Shown here: in pieces, positions 41,853 through 49,582 of the stretch
Layout of the letters: each line of letters opens with the position of its first letter
Position numbering within the stretch: the first letter of the stretch is position 1
From: Sediminicoccus sp. KRV36
GTDB lineage: Bacteria > Pseudomonadota > Alphaproteobacteria > Acetobacterales > Acetobacteraceae
Direction: 5' to 3'
DNA: 64,000 bases
Assembly: GCF_023243115.1 (NCBI RefSeq)
Contig: NZ_CP085081.1
Coordinates: forward strand, 2,542,001-2,606,000
The notes under the pieces: generated by a model
Database searches by the model: none
Told to the model about the DNA's origin: nothing
What the model saw: the letters and a program-made list of their open reading frames with translations, nothing else
Made by a program: the position numbers and the translations under genes

Positions 41853-42421
41853 ACCGCTTCCCAGACCACCTCGCAATCGCTGCCGGCGGTCAGGGTCAGG
41901 GTCAGCCCGGCCAGATCAGCGGCGGGCAGGCTGCCCCGCAGCACGGCCAGGACGGGCCGCACAGGGCCAGGCAGGGCCAAGGGCGGCAGGGTGACGCGGC
42001 CCCACTCGCCAGCCTTCAGGCGCAGGCAGGGGCGCGCGGGGCCACCGGCCAGGGCCAGCAATGCGCCATCTCCCAGGATGCGGGCCTGGCGCCAATGCGC
42101 CTCCGGGATCAGGCCCTCATCATGCCAGACCCGGCAGGCGGGATGTTCCGGGCCTTCGCCCAGGCCGCCGGAGAGGCGCAGGGGCGGGCCTTCGGCATGC
42201 AGCGTCAGCACCCGCCCGGGCAGCGCCAGCACCACCCAGCCGTCAGCCGGTGCCTCCAGCCTCGCTACCCCCGCATCCGTCGCCACCACAATCGCCGATG
42301 CAGCAGCGGGGGCGGGCAGGTGCAGCCCCAGCAGCCGCCCCTCCGGCAAGGCCAGCGGCCGCGGCGCGCTGTCGAGCCAGAGCGCGGTCTGCCCCGGGCG
42401 GCGCTGGAAAATCAGTTGCAT
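41801..42421 (-). CDS. Hypothetical protein, downstream of a glycosyltransferase
   Basis: A 206-residue protein starting at ATG 42421, which overlaps the glycosyltransferase stop by ten bases, so it is co-translated with that gene. It reads as beta-rich, with repeated leucine/glycine/proline-rich strands and no signal peptide, membrane segment or recognisable motif. Its last 17 codons and stop lie antisense to the conserved end of mutL, which limits variation there. Family unknown to me. Coupling to the GT4 gene suggests a role with the same glycan, but that is inference. Confidence 0.65.
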   Translation of the reverse strand: MQLIFQRRPGQTALWLDSAPRPLALPEGRLLGLHLPAPAAASAIVVATDAGVARLEAPADGWVVLALPGRVLTLHAEGPPLRLSGGLGEGPEHPACRVWHDEGLIPEAHWRQARILGDGALLALAGGPARPCLRLKAGEWGRVTLPPLALPGPVRPVLAVLRGSLPAADLAGLTLTLTAGSDCEVVWEAVQLRPNSLANSDAPKRR

Positions 42422-43485
42422 GATGCGGCGGCGAGCAGCCAGGCGGTGCGGCGGAGCATCGCCGCCTCGTCCCAGGCGGCGGCGATCTCGGCGGCGCGCT
42501 GGCGGCGGGCATGGGTGCCGGCGGTATCCCGCAGGCTCTCTGCGAAAGCCGCGGCGATGTCCAGCGGATCGCGGTGGATGATGCGCGCCATGGCAGCGCC
42601 ATCGGGCCAGGCTTCGAGCGCCTGGCGTGTCGCCAGGATCGGGCAGCCGGCCCTTGCCGCCTCGAGCACCGAAAGCGGGCAACCCTCATGCTCCGAAGCA
42701 AGCAGGAAGCCATCGGCCGCGGCGAGCAGGGCCGGCACCTGATCCGTCTGGCCCAGGAGATGCAGGCCAGGGGTGCCGTGCAATTCCCCCCGCAAGGGAC
42801 CATCACCCGCCAGGACCAGCTGCGTCGGCGCGATGCCGGCGGCGATCTGGCGGGCCAGATGCGCGCCCTTGCGATGATCCAGCCGGCCGATCTGCACCAG
42901 CAGCCTGACCCCCGCCGGCAGGCCGAACCGCCCAGGGTCCGCAGCCAGCCTGGGCAAGGGGGGCAAGCCATTGGGAATCGCCGCGACGCGCTGTGGCGGC
43001 AGGCCGAACAACGCTTCCAGCCGCCGCGCCGAGGCATCGGAGACAGCGGCCCAGCTCGCCTGGATTCGCGGCAAGGCGGCGCGCTCGGCCTGGGCCAATT
43101 CCCAGTCCTGCCGCACCAGATGCGCGACGGCCAGGGCCGGGATGCCGGCTTCCGTCAGGGCCAGCAAGGCGCCAAAGGCCTCGGTCGGCAGCGGGCAGCA
43201 GACCAGCGCGGCATCCGGCCGCCAGGGCTTGAACAGCGGCTGAAGCGCGCTGGCCTGGTAGCGATGGGCGGCCTCGGGCGAGAGGCCTTCGGGCGGGCGG
43301 AGCGAGGCAGCAAGGGGCAGCGCCGGTCCAAGCGCTGCGCCGGCCAGCACCTGGGGCTCCGCCGCGATGGCGACCTCAGCACCCATGGCGGCGAAGCCGC
43401 GTGCGATTTGCAGGGTTTGCGCCTCGGCGCCGCCCAGGACGGGCGAGGGGATGATGACCAGGATGCGCTCCGGGTGGCCGCGCAT
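42412..43485 (-). CDS. Glycosyltransferase family 4 protein
   Basis: A 357-residue GT-B fold glycosyltransferase. The N-terminal acceptor domain has IIPSPVLGGAEAQTLQIARG, and the C-terminal donor domain has VQIGRLDHRKGAHLARQI and the EHEGCPLSVLEA motif with the nucleotide-sugar-binding glutamate (E-x7-E). It probably transfers a sugar to a cell-surface glycan or lipid; donor and acceptor are unknown. First gene of a pair with the hypothetical protein downstream; rsmD follows upstream on the same strand with a 6-bp gap between its stop and this start. Confidence 0.87.
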   Translation of the reverse strand: MRGHPERILVIIPSPVLGGAEAQTLQIARGFAAMGAEVAIAAEPQVLAGAALGPALPLAASLRPPEGLSPEAAHRYQASALQPLFKPWRPDAALVCCPLPTEAFGALLALTEAGIPALAVAHLVRQDWELAQAERAALPRIQASWAAVSDASARRLEALFGLPPQRVAAIPNGLPPLPRLAADPGRFGLPAGVRLLVQIGRLDHRKGAHLARQIAAGIAPTQLVLAGDGPLRGELHGTPGLHLLGQTDQVPALLAAADGFLLASEHEGCPLSVLEAARAGCPILATRQALEAWPDGAAMARIIHRDPLDIAAAFAESLRDTAGTHARRQRAAEIAAAWDEAAMLRRTAWLLAAASCN

Positions 43486-43491
43486 CCTGGC

Positions 43492-44043
43492 CTAGGCCTG
43501 CAGGATCAGCAGACGCGCCTTGCCATGGGTGCGGTCATCAAGGGGGGTGAAGCGCGTCTCGGGCCGCTCATCGCGCAGGCCAAGCTCGGTGCAGAGCAAC
43601 GCGCCCGGCGCGATCCAACCGGCCTGGTCCAGCGCGGCCAGGGCCGGGGCCAGCAGGCCCGCGCCATAGGGCGGGTCCAGGAAGATCAGCGTGGCGGGTG
43701 CGATCGGGCGCGGCGGCTTGGTGGCATCGCCGGCAATGACCTGAGCCTGCGCCCGGCAATTGGCAATATTGGCGCGGAGTGCGGCCAGCGCCGCGCGGTC
43801 CTTCTCGATGAAGGTGGCGCGGACGGCCCCGCGCGACAGCGCCTCCAGCCCCAGGGCACCCGTACCGGCGAAAGCGTCCAGCACGGCCGCGCCGTCCACC
43901 ACCTCGCGCCCGCCCCAAGGGGCATGCCAGAGCATGTCGAACAGCGCCTGCCGCGCGCGGTCCGAGGTGGGGCGGACGGCCTCGCCCTCGGGGGCGATCA
44001 GCTTCTTGCCCTTCCAGGCGCCCGAGATCACGCGCATGCGCAT
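43492..44043 (-). CDS. rsmD: 16S rRNA (guanine-966-N2)-methyltransferase
   Basis: A 183-residue SAM methyltransferase acting on G966 of 16S rRNA. The segments MRVISGAWKGKKL, PTSDRARQALFDML, DAFAGTGALGLEALSRGA (SAM motif I) and FLDPPYGAG (catalytic DPPY) are typical. Starts at 44043 or 44037 (MRMR) are both possible. It follows the pseudouridine synthase gene on the same strand after 45 bases and immediately precedes the GT4 gene. Confidence 0.95.
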   Translation of the reverse strand: MRMRVISGAWKGKKLIAPEGEAVRPTSDRARQALFDMLWHAPWGGREVVDGAAVLDAFAGTGALGLEALSRGAVRATFIEKDRAALAALRANIANCRAQAQVIAGDATKPPRPIAPATLIFLDPPYGAGLLAPALAALDQAGWIAPGALLCTELGLRDERPETRFTPLDDRTHGKARLLILQA

Positions 44044-44088
44044 GGCCCTGTTGCGCAGCGGCGGGCGAGGCTGGCGCGCGGCACTATC

Positions 44089-44937
44089 TCAGCGCCGCCG
44101 CGTGGGGGCGGCGAGGCCAAGCTGCTCGCGCAGCACCTTCGGATTCACCTCATCCACGCCGCCGCGCTCCAGCGTGCCGAGCTGGAAGGGGCCGTAGGAC
44201 ACGCGCAGCAGGCGCGATACCTCAAGTCCGAGATAGGAGAGCACGCGGCGGATCTCCCGATTCTTGCCCTCCTGCAGGGCGACGGTCAGCCAGGCATTGT
44301 CGCCCTTGCGGCTATCCACGCCGGCCTCGATCGGCGCATAGCGCACACCGTCAATCGTGACGCCCTGCGCGAGGGCCGCGAGGGCCCGCGGGTCAAGATC
44401 GCCAAACACCCGCACGCGATAGCGCCGCACCCAGGCATTGGCCGGTAATTCCAGCCGGCGGGAGAGTGCGCCATCATTGGTCAGCAGCAGCAGCCCCTCA
44501 CTGTTGAGGTCGAGCCGACCCACGGAAATCAGCCGGGGCAGGCCTTCAGGCAGCCGCTCGAACACGGTGGGGCGGCCTTCCGGGTCACGGTGGGTGGTGA
44601 CGAGGCCCGCTGGCTTGTGGAAGCGGAAAAGCCGCGTGCGCTCGGGCTCGTTCACCGCCTGGCCATCCACCGTGACGATGTCCTGCGGCTGGACGAAGGT
44701 GGCGGGCTGCGTCACCAGCTTGCCGTCCAGCTTGACCCGCCCCTCCGCGATGATCTTTTCGGCATCGCGCCGGCTGGCAACGCCGGCGCGAGCCAGCCAT
44801 TTGGCGATGCGCTCACCGCGCTCGGCCGTGGCGTCAGCATCCGCACCCGGCCTTGCGTCTTGCGGGATGGCCGCGGCACTGCCCGGCTCATCGCGCCGCG
44901 GCGGCCTGGGCTTGCGGGCATGGGCGGGCGCGTTCAT
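44089..44937 (-). CDS. rluB: RsuA/RluB-family 23S rRNA pseudouridine synthase
   Basis: A 282-residue pseudouridine synthase. A charged, low-complexity N-terminus (about 1-35) leads to an S4 RNA-binding domain (RIAKWLARAGVASRRDAEKI) and the catalytic domain with aspartate in SVGRLDLNSEGLLLLTND. Also GKNREIRRVLSYLGLEVSRL. RluB (U2605) is the most likely activity because of the S4 domain and the C-terminal layout, though RluE/RluF/RsuA cannot be excluded. The start overlaps the stop of the preceding amidotransferase-like gene (ATGA). Confidence 0.9.
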   Translation of the reverse strand: MNAPAHARKPRPPRRDEPGSAAAIPQDARPGADADATAERGERIAKWLARAGVASRRDAEKIIAEGRVKLDGKLVTQPATFVQPQDIVTVDGQAVNEPERTRLFRFHKPAGLVTTHRDPEGRPTVFERLPEGLPRLISVGRLDLNSEGLLLLTNDGALSRRLELPANAWVRRYRVRVFGDLDPRALAALAQGVTIDGVRYAPIEAGVDSRKGDNAWLTVALQEGKNREIRRVLSYLGLEVSRLLRVSYGPFQLGTLERGGVDEVNPKVLREQLGLAAPTRRR

Positions 44938-45647
44938 CGGCAAGCCTCCACGAAGGCGCGCAGGATCCGCGCATCGGCCAGATCCACGCCATATTCCGGG
45001 TGCCATTGCACGCCGAGCGCGAAGCGGTGCGCGGGCGCCTCGATCCCCTCGATCAGCCCATCGGGCGCGGTGGCGTTCACCACCAGCGCGCCACTGACGG
45101 ATTTCACCGCCTGGTGATGCGCCGAATTCACGGCCATGCGCGTGGCGCCGGTGATGCGCGCCAGCAGCGTGCCGGGGCTGATCACCACCTCATGCCCGGG
45201 TTCGGTGCGCGGATTGGGCTGTTCGTGGGGAATGTCGCTCGGGTGCTCATCGGGGATGTGCTGGATCAGCGTGGCGCCGAGGGCGACGGCGAGCAACTGC
45301 TGGCCGCCGCAAATGCCCAGCACCGGCTGGTCCTTGGCCAGGGCGCGGCGCGTTGCCGCCAGCTCGAAATCCGTGCGGCCAGGCTTCAGCGTGACCTTGG
45401 GATGCGGCGCACCGCCACCCCAGAGCGCAGGGTCCACATCAAAGGCGCCGCCCGTCACCAGGAGGCCATCCACCGCATCGAGATACTCGGCCGCGAGTTC
45501 GGGCGCATGCGGCAAGCCCACGGGCAAGCCGCCCGCCGCGGTCACGGCGGCGAAGTAATTCTGCCGCAGGGCGTACCAGGGGAGCTTGGACCAGCCTCCC
45601 GCTGGCTCGGCATCCAGCGTCAATCCGATCACGGGGCGTTTCTTCAT
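44934..45647 (-). CDS. Gamma-glutamyl-gamma-aminobutyrate hydrolase (PuuD-like) family peptidase
   Basis: A 237-residue class I glutamine-amidotransferase-like hydrolase (peptidase C26). The nucleophile cysteine lies in LGICGGQQLLAVALG and the catalytic His-x-Glu in VQWHPEYG. Family members hydrolyse gamma-glutamyl-GABA in putrescine use or related gamma-glutamyl amides. ATG 45647 (MKKRPVIGL) gives the standard length; an ATG ten codons upstream is unconserved. It is divergent from tadA with an 80-bp gap and coupled downstream to the pseudouridine synthase. Confidence 0.88.
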   Translation of the reverse strand: MKKRPVIGLTLDAEPAGGWSKLPWYALRQNYFAAVTAAGGLPVGLPHAPELAAEYLDAVDGLLVTGGAFDVDPALWGGGAPHPKVTLKPGRTDFELAATRRALAKDQPVLGICGGQQLLAVALGATLIQHIPDEHPSDIPHEQPNPRTEPGHEVVISPGTLLARITGATRMAVNSAHHQAVKSVSGALVVNATAPDGLIEGIEAPAHRFALGVQWHPEYGVDLADARILRAFVEACR

Positions 45648-45727
45648 CGGGTGTGTGAAGCAGCGCGGCGCGGGCATAGCAAGATGTCGTTTGCGTGAAG
45701 CGGCCCGCCTCGGGCAGAAGCGGGGCG

Positions 45728-46168
45728 ATGACACCAATGGAGATCGCGCTGGAAGAGGCCCGCGCCGCGGCGGAGCGCGGCGAAGTGCCGGTCGGTGCCG
45801 TGGTGACCGATGCGCGTGGCACAGTGCTGTCCCGCGCCGGCAACCGGGTGGAGGAGCAGCGCGACCCCTCCGCCCATGCCGAGATGCTGGCCTTGCGCGC
45901 CGCCGCATCGGCGCGCGGCGAAAAGCACCTGGCCGATGCGACGCTGTGGGTAACGCTGGAGCCTTGCGCCATGTGCGCGCAGGGCGCCTCGCTCTTCCGT
46001 GTCGCGCGTGTGGTCTTTGGCGCCTATGATCCCAAAAGCGGCGGCGTGGAGCATGGCGCGCGCGTCTTCGCCCACCCGCAATGCCACCACGCACCCGAGG
46101 TTGTGGGCGGCCTGCGTGAGAGTGATGCGGCGCTGCTGCTGCGGGAATTCTTCACCGCGCGGCGATAG
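45728..46168 (+). CDS. tadA: tRNA adenosine(34) deaminase
   Basis: A 146-residue zinc deaminase that converts the wobble adenosine of tRNA-Arg(ACG) to inosine. The catalytic HAE lies in DPSAHAEMLALR and the zinc cysteines in LEPCAMCAQGA. ATG 45728 begins the conserved region (MTPMEIALEEAR); upstream codons are not conserved. It converges on the fabF1XL-like gene with an 8-bp gap. A general nucleoside deaminase is the alternative, but length and motif order fit TadA. Confidence 0.93.
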   Translation: MTPMEIALEEARAAAERGEVPVGAVVTDARGTVLSRAGNRVEEQRDPSAHAEMLALRAAASARGEKHLADATLWVTLEPCAMCAQGASLFRVARVVFGAYDPKSGGVEHGARVFAHPQCHHAPEVVGGLRESDAALLLREFFTARR

Positions 46169-46176
46169 GCGTCGCG

Positions 46177-47394
46177 TCAGGCAGCCCCCAGCACCACCGC
46201 GACATTCTGCCCGCCAAAGCCAAAGCTGTTGGAGAGTGCCGCGCGGAACGCATGCGGCCGGGCCACGGGGATGGTGTCCACGCCAAGTTCGGGGTCCACA
46301 TCATCCTGGTTGATCGTGGGCGGCAGGATCTGGTGGCGCAGCGCCAGAAGGCAGATCGCCGCCTCGATCGCACCCGCCGCCGAGAGGGTGTGGCCGATCA
46401 TGGATTTCGTGGAACCGACCGGCGGAGGCGCATCGCCAAACAGGGCGCGCACCGCCATGGCTTCCATCTTGTCATTCTCGGGCGTCGAGGTGCCATGCGC
46501 GTTGACGTAGCCGATCTCGGCCGGGCTCAGCCCTGCATCGTCCAGTGCGCGCTGCATGCAGCGGATGATGGCCGAGCCATCGGGGGTGGAGCGCGTGCGA
46601 TGGAAGGTATCGGCCGCCTCGCCCGCCCCCAGCACATAGCCGAGGATCGTGGCGCCGCGCGCCCGGGCATGCGCCTCATCCTCCAGGATCAGCGCCCCCG
46701 CGCCATCGGCCATCACGAAACCATCGCGCGTCAGGCTGAAGGGGCGGGAGGCGGCTTCGGGCGCGTCATTGCGGGTGGAGAGGGCCTGCAACAGCCCGAA
46801 ACGGATCAGCGTTTCCGGTTGCAGGCTGGCTTCGGCGCCGGCGGCAATCGCCATCTTGGTCTCGCCGCGCCGGATCGCTTCCAGGGCGAGCTGGATGGCC
46901 GAAGCGCCCGAGGCGCAGGCGGTGGTGACGGTCTGCGGCACGCCCTTGGTGCCGAAGCGCTCGGCGATGCGCGTCGAGGCGCCGCCAAAGAGGAATTCCT
47001 CGTAAAGCGTTGTGACACCGGTGGTCTTCTCGATCAGCTCGGCATAGGTCGCGGCGCCGAAGCGGCCGCGCTCCGGCCATTCGATCTCGACCGGCGGCAT
47101 GCCGATGCACAGCGGGCCATCAAACGGCGCGGACAGCCCCGCTTGGCCGAGCGCTTCGGCGATGGCGGCCTCACCCAGAAGCTGCGCGCGGACCGCGACC
47201 GAGAGGGGCACGCCTGGCTGATCGCCCGGCAGGTCCACGCAGCCCGCGATGGTGGCGCGCATGCCCGTCACGTCAAAGCGCGTGATGCGGCGAATGCCCG
47301 ATCGGCCGGCGGCGAGAGCGGCCCAATTGCCCTCGGCGCCGAAGCCCAGGGCCGTGACCATGCCAATGCCGGTGACGGCGATGCGCGGGTTCAT
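46177..47394 (-). CDS. Beta-ketoacyl-ACP synthase, FabF type (FabF1XL-like)
   Basis: A 405-residue condensing enzyme with the full catalytic set: Cys160 (TTACASGASA), His300 (VNAHGTST), Lys330 and His335 (SMIGHTLSAAG). It would elongate acyl chains on the dedicated acyl carrier protein of this operon. Gene order acp-fabZ-fabF-fabF matches the rhizobial acpXL-fabZXL-fabF2XL-fabF1XL set for very-long-chain lipid A acyl groups. The start at 47394 overlaps the upstream ketosynthase stop (ATGA). The usual following genes (adhXL, lpxXL) are absent; tadA comes next on the opposite strand. Confidence 0.92.
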   Translation of the reverse strand: MNPRIAVTGIGMVTALGFGAEGNWAALAAGRSGIRRITRFDVTGMRATIAGCVDLPGDQPGVPLSVAVRAQLLGEAAIAEALGQAGLSAPFDGPLCIGMPPVEIEWPERGRFGAATYAELIEKTTGVTTLYEEFLFGGASTRIAERFGTKGVPQTVTTACASGASAIQLALEAIRRGETKMAIAAGAEASLQPETLIRFGLLQALSTRNDAPEAASRPFSLTRDGFVMADGAGALILEDEAHARARGATILGYVLGAGEAADTFHRTRSTPDGSAIIRCMQRALDDAGLSPAEIGYVNAHGTSTPENDKMEAMAVRALFGDAPPPVGSTKSMIGHTLSAAGAIEAAICLLALRHQILPPTINQDDVDPELGVDTIPVARPHAFRAALSNSFGFGGQNVAVVLGAA

Positions 47395-48455
47395 AGCGGG
47401 GCCTCCAGCAGCGCCACAGCCTCGCCCCGCCATTGCCCCGCGCCGGTGACCAGCACCTGGCGCGCACGGCCCGACTGGATGGCCAGCGTGGCCAAGGCAA
47501 GGGCCGCCGGGAAAGCGGCTTCGGTCGAATGGCCCAGGAGATCGGCCGCGAAAATTTCGGGGGGCGTGGGCAGGGCCGCCAGTTCGGCGCGCGTTGCATC
47601 CGCCGCACCGCTGGCGGCCGAGATCACGAGGCAGTCGGGCGCGCGCGCCGGTGTTGCGGCCAGCAGCGCAGCGAAGCGGCTGGCACGCCCCTCGGGCGGG
47701 CCCTGATCGGTCGCGATATGGCGCAGAATGGCGAGTGGCTTGGCAGCGCCCGCAGGCCCCAGCGTCAAGAAAGCACCAACGCTGCCGAACACGATGCCCT
47801 GCCGCGCCGCAACCGGCGCCCAGGGGCCGCTGTGCAGCATGCCGCCCATGGCGAACAACAGGAGGATTTCCGGCCGCTCGGCGATGAAGGCGCCACCGGC
47901 CAGGCTCAACTCCGATGTGCCCGTCGCAACCCGCGCGGCGGCGATGCGCAGCGCCTCGGCTCCCGCAATCTCCTCGCCGAGCAAGGTGCGGGAGGACCCG
48001 GCGACATTGTGGACGATGGAAATGGAGCCAGCCATCAGGTTGGAAAGCTGCGCCAGGAACAGCGTGGGGCGCAGGCCATCCATCAGCATGCGGTGGCGTT
48101 CGATCTCGGCCGGATGGGCGGACATGATCTGCTCATCCAGCTTCCAGTCACGCTCACCGCCGCCGGCCGCGACGATCAGGTCCATGGCGGCCACGCGGTC
48201 CCGCAGCCCGCCATCGTCAATGGCCAGGCCGGCGGCATAGACGCCCAGGCGCTGCCAGTTCTCCATCTGCCGCATCTCGCGCCGCGGGATCGCCGCATCG
48301 AAGGGCAGGGGGGCCAGGGGATGGACGGCGTAGGGCGCAAAGCGCGCCTCATCGAGGACCGGGGCGGCACCACCCAGCAGGGCGGTGTGCACGGCGCGGC
48401 CCTCGCCGTGAGAGGAAGCGAGGCCAATTCCGGTGATGGCGACGGGGCGAAGCAT
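47391..48455 (-). CDS. Beta-ketoacyl synthase homologue without the active-site cysteine (FabF2XL-like)
   Basis: A 354-residue thiolase-fold ketosynthase homologue. The nucleophile segment expected as TACASG reads HNVAGSSR, with Val around residue 151 in the cysteine position, and the two histidine motifs are not recognisable. It cannot condense acyl groups by itself. Loss of the cysteine beside an intact ketosynthase recalls the chain-length-factor partners of type II polyketide synthases. It may form a heterodimer with the downstream synthase and set chain length; this is inference. Coupled by ATGA overlap to its neighbour and positioned as fabF2XL. Confidence 0.85.
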   Translation of the reverse strand: MLRPVAITGIGLASSHGEGRAVHTALLGGAAPVLDEARFAPYAVHPLAPLPFDAAIPRREMRQMENWQRLGVYAAGLAIDDGGLRDRVAAMDLIVAAGGGERDWKLDEQIMSAHPAEIERHRMLMDGLRPTLFLAQLSNLMAGSISIVHNVAGSSRTLLGEEIAGAEALRIAAARVATGTSELSLAGGAFIAERPEILLLFAMGGMLHSGPWAPVAARQGIVFGSVGAFLTLGPAGAAKPLAILRHIATDQGPPEGRASRFAALLAATPARAPDCLVISAASGAADATRAELAALPTPPEIFAADLLGHSTEAAFPAALALATLAIQSGRARQVLVTGAGQWRGEAVALLEAPL

Positions 48456-48913
48456 CAGGCAAGACCAATCACGGTGGCGCGGGCGCGGACGGCCGCCTCA
48501 AGCTCGGGGGCGGGGAAGGCCATGGTGCGCAGGGTCAGCTCGGCCTCGGCAGCGCGGGTCGTGCTCTCGGCCGCGATCGCTGCCAAGGTCCCGCGCAGCA
48601 CGGCATAGCCGGAGCCGTCATGGATGAGTTCGGCCGTGACGGTCAGCGTGGCTCCCGGCTTGACCATGCCGCGCAGCTTTGCCTCACCCACCTTGGCCAG
48701 CAGGGCCATGCGGGTGAAGCCGCTGCGCGTGACCATCAGCCAGCCGCAGGCCTGCGCCATGGCTTCGATCATCAGCACGCCGGGCAGCAGGGGGAAGCCC
48801 GGGAAATGGCCTTCGAACACCGGGCTCGTCTCCGGCACGCGCGCCTGGGCGGTCAGGTGCGTGTCGTCATGGGACAGCACCTGGTCAATCATCTCGAAAT
48901 ATTCGAGGCGCAA
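48455..48913 (-). CDS. 3-hydroxyacyl-ACP dehydratase, FabZ-like (FabZXL)
   Basis: A hotdog dehydratase of about 152 residues. The catalytic histidine lies in VFEGHFPGFPLLPGVLMIEAMAQ-type sequence (GHFPGFPLLPGV) with the glutamate helix following. The conserved N-terminus RLEYFEMIDQVL favours the TTG at 48913, five bases after the acp stop codon; an ATG at 48946 would overlap acp by 29 bases. It removes water from the 3-hydroxyacyl intermediate bound to the operon's ACP. The stop overlaps the next gene's ATG by one base (48455). Confidence 0.85.
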   Translation of the reverse strand: MRLEYFEMIDQVLSHDDTHLTAQARVPETSPVFEGHFPGFPLLPGVLMIEAMAQACGWLMVTRSGFTRMALLAKVGEAKLRGMVKPGATLTVTAELIHDGSGYAVLRGTLAAIAAESTTRAAEAELTLRTMAFPAPELEAAVRARATVIGLA

Positions 48914-48917
48914 GGAG

Positions 48918-49214
48918 CTAGGCCTGTTTCGCCGCGACCAGCTCATCAATGCGCTGGCAAAGCGCGCCCAGCACGAAGAACTGCTCGGCCGGCGCCTTGC
49001 CGCTGTTCACCTGCTCGGTCCAGGCCTCGACAGGGACCTTCACGCCAAAGCGCTTGTCGATCTCGAAGACGATGTCGAGGAAGTCCAGGCTGTCAATGCC
49101 GAGGTCGTTGATGACATGGGCCTGGGGCGTGATCTTCGCCCGGTCCACGCTCGCGGTCTCCGCGATGATGTCGGCAATGGTCTGGAAGGTCTGTTCAGGC
49201 GCGGCCGAGGTCAT
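48918..49214 (-). CDS. acpXL: AcpXL-like acyl carrier protein
   Basis: A 98-residue acyl carrier protein. The 4'-phosphopantetheine serine is Ser42 in [10 protein letters not shown]. Its sequence closely resembles AcpXL of rhizobia: ADIIAET near the start, a [19 protein letters not shown] core and the C-terminal extension [20 protein letters not shown], beyond housekeeping AcpP. AcpXL carries the 27-hydroxyoctacosanoyl group placed on lipid A. First gene of the four-gene operon, with the tRNA-Leu gene 85 bases upstream. Start MTSAAPEQ at 49214. Confidence 0.9.
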   Translation of the reverse strand: MTSAAPEQTFQTIADIIAETASVDRAKITPQAHVINDLGIDSLDFLDIVFEIDKRFGVKVPVEAWTEQVNSGKAPAEQFFVLGALCQRIDELVAAKQA

Positions 49215-49299
49215 GGCGGCGGACTCCGTGGGGATGATGAATTGCGACGGGGTTTGGCGCGGATGGGCCGGGCTGTCCAGCCATTCGCTGGCGGGCAGG

Positions 49300-49386
49300 T
49301 GGTGCGGGCGGTCGGAATCGAACCGACACTCTGTCACCAGAACCGGATTTTGAGTCCGGCGCGTCTACCAGTTCCACCACGCCCGC
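49300..49386 (-). tRNA. tRNA-Leu (anticodon CAA)
   Basis: An 87-nt tRNA. Acceptor arms GCGGGCG and CGCCCGC pair, the anticodon arm CCGGA/TCCGG encloses loop CTCAAAA with anticodon CAA, and a long variable arm typical of tRNA-Leu follows. The T arm contains GGTTCGATTCC. A73 and the CCA end are encoded in the DNA (49300-49303). Confidence 0.97.
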
Positions 49387-49397
49387 AACGCCGGACC

Positions 49398-49426
49398 CTC
49401 CTACACGGCGGGGGCGCGGGCTTCAA
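49398..49426 (-). promoter_or_regulatory. Promoter candidate of tRNA-Leu
   Basis: Minus strand TTGAAG, 17-base spacer, TAGGAG; the -10 box ends 12 bases before the mature tRNA 5' end. Position and spacing fit a stable-RNA promoter that may also read into acpXL. Confidence 0.4.
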
Positions 49427-49533
49427 CACCCCCGGCCTTCCCGCGGCAGGTGAAGTACGCGCAGTTTGCCGGGCGGCCCTGTGGTTGGTCCTGCCTTGAC
49501 CCGGCGCCGCGGCGGAGGATTGCGACAGCCTTG

Positions 49534-49578
49534 GTTACAATTCACCACGGACCGATACCGGGGCGGCTGTTACAATCC
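49534..49578 (+). promoter_or_regulatory. Direct repeats GTTACAATYC before the response regulator gene
   Basis: GTTACAATTC (49534-49543) and GTTACAATCC (49569-49578) are 35 bases apart, start to start, and the second ends four bases before the start codon. They could be binding sites for autoregulation by the OmpR-type protein encoded here, or their TACAAT cores could be -10 elements. Confidence 0.35.
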
Positions 49579-49582
49579 TCGC

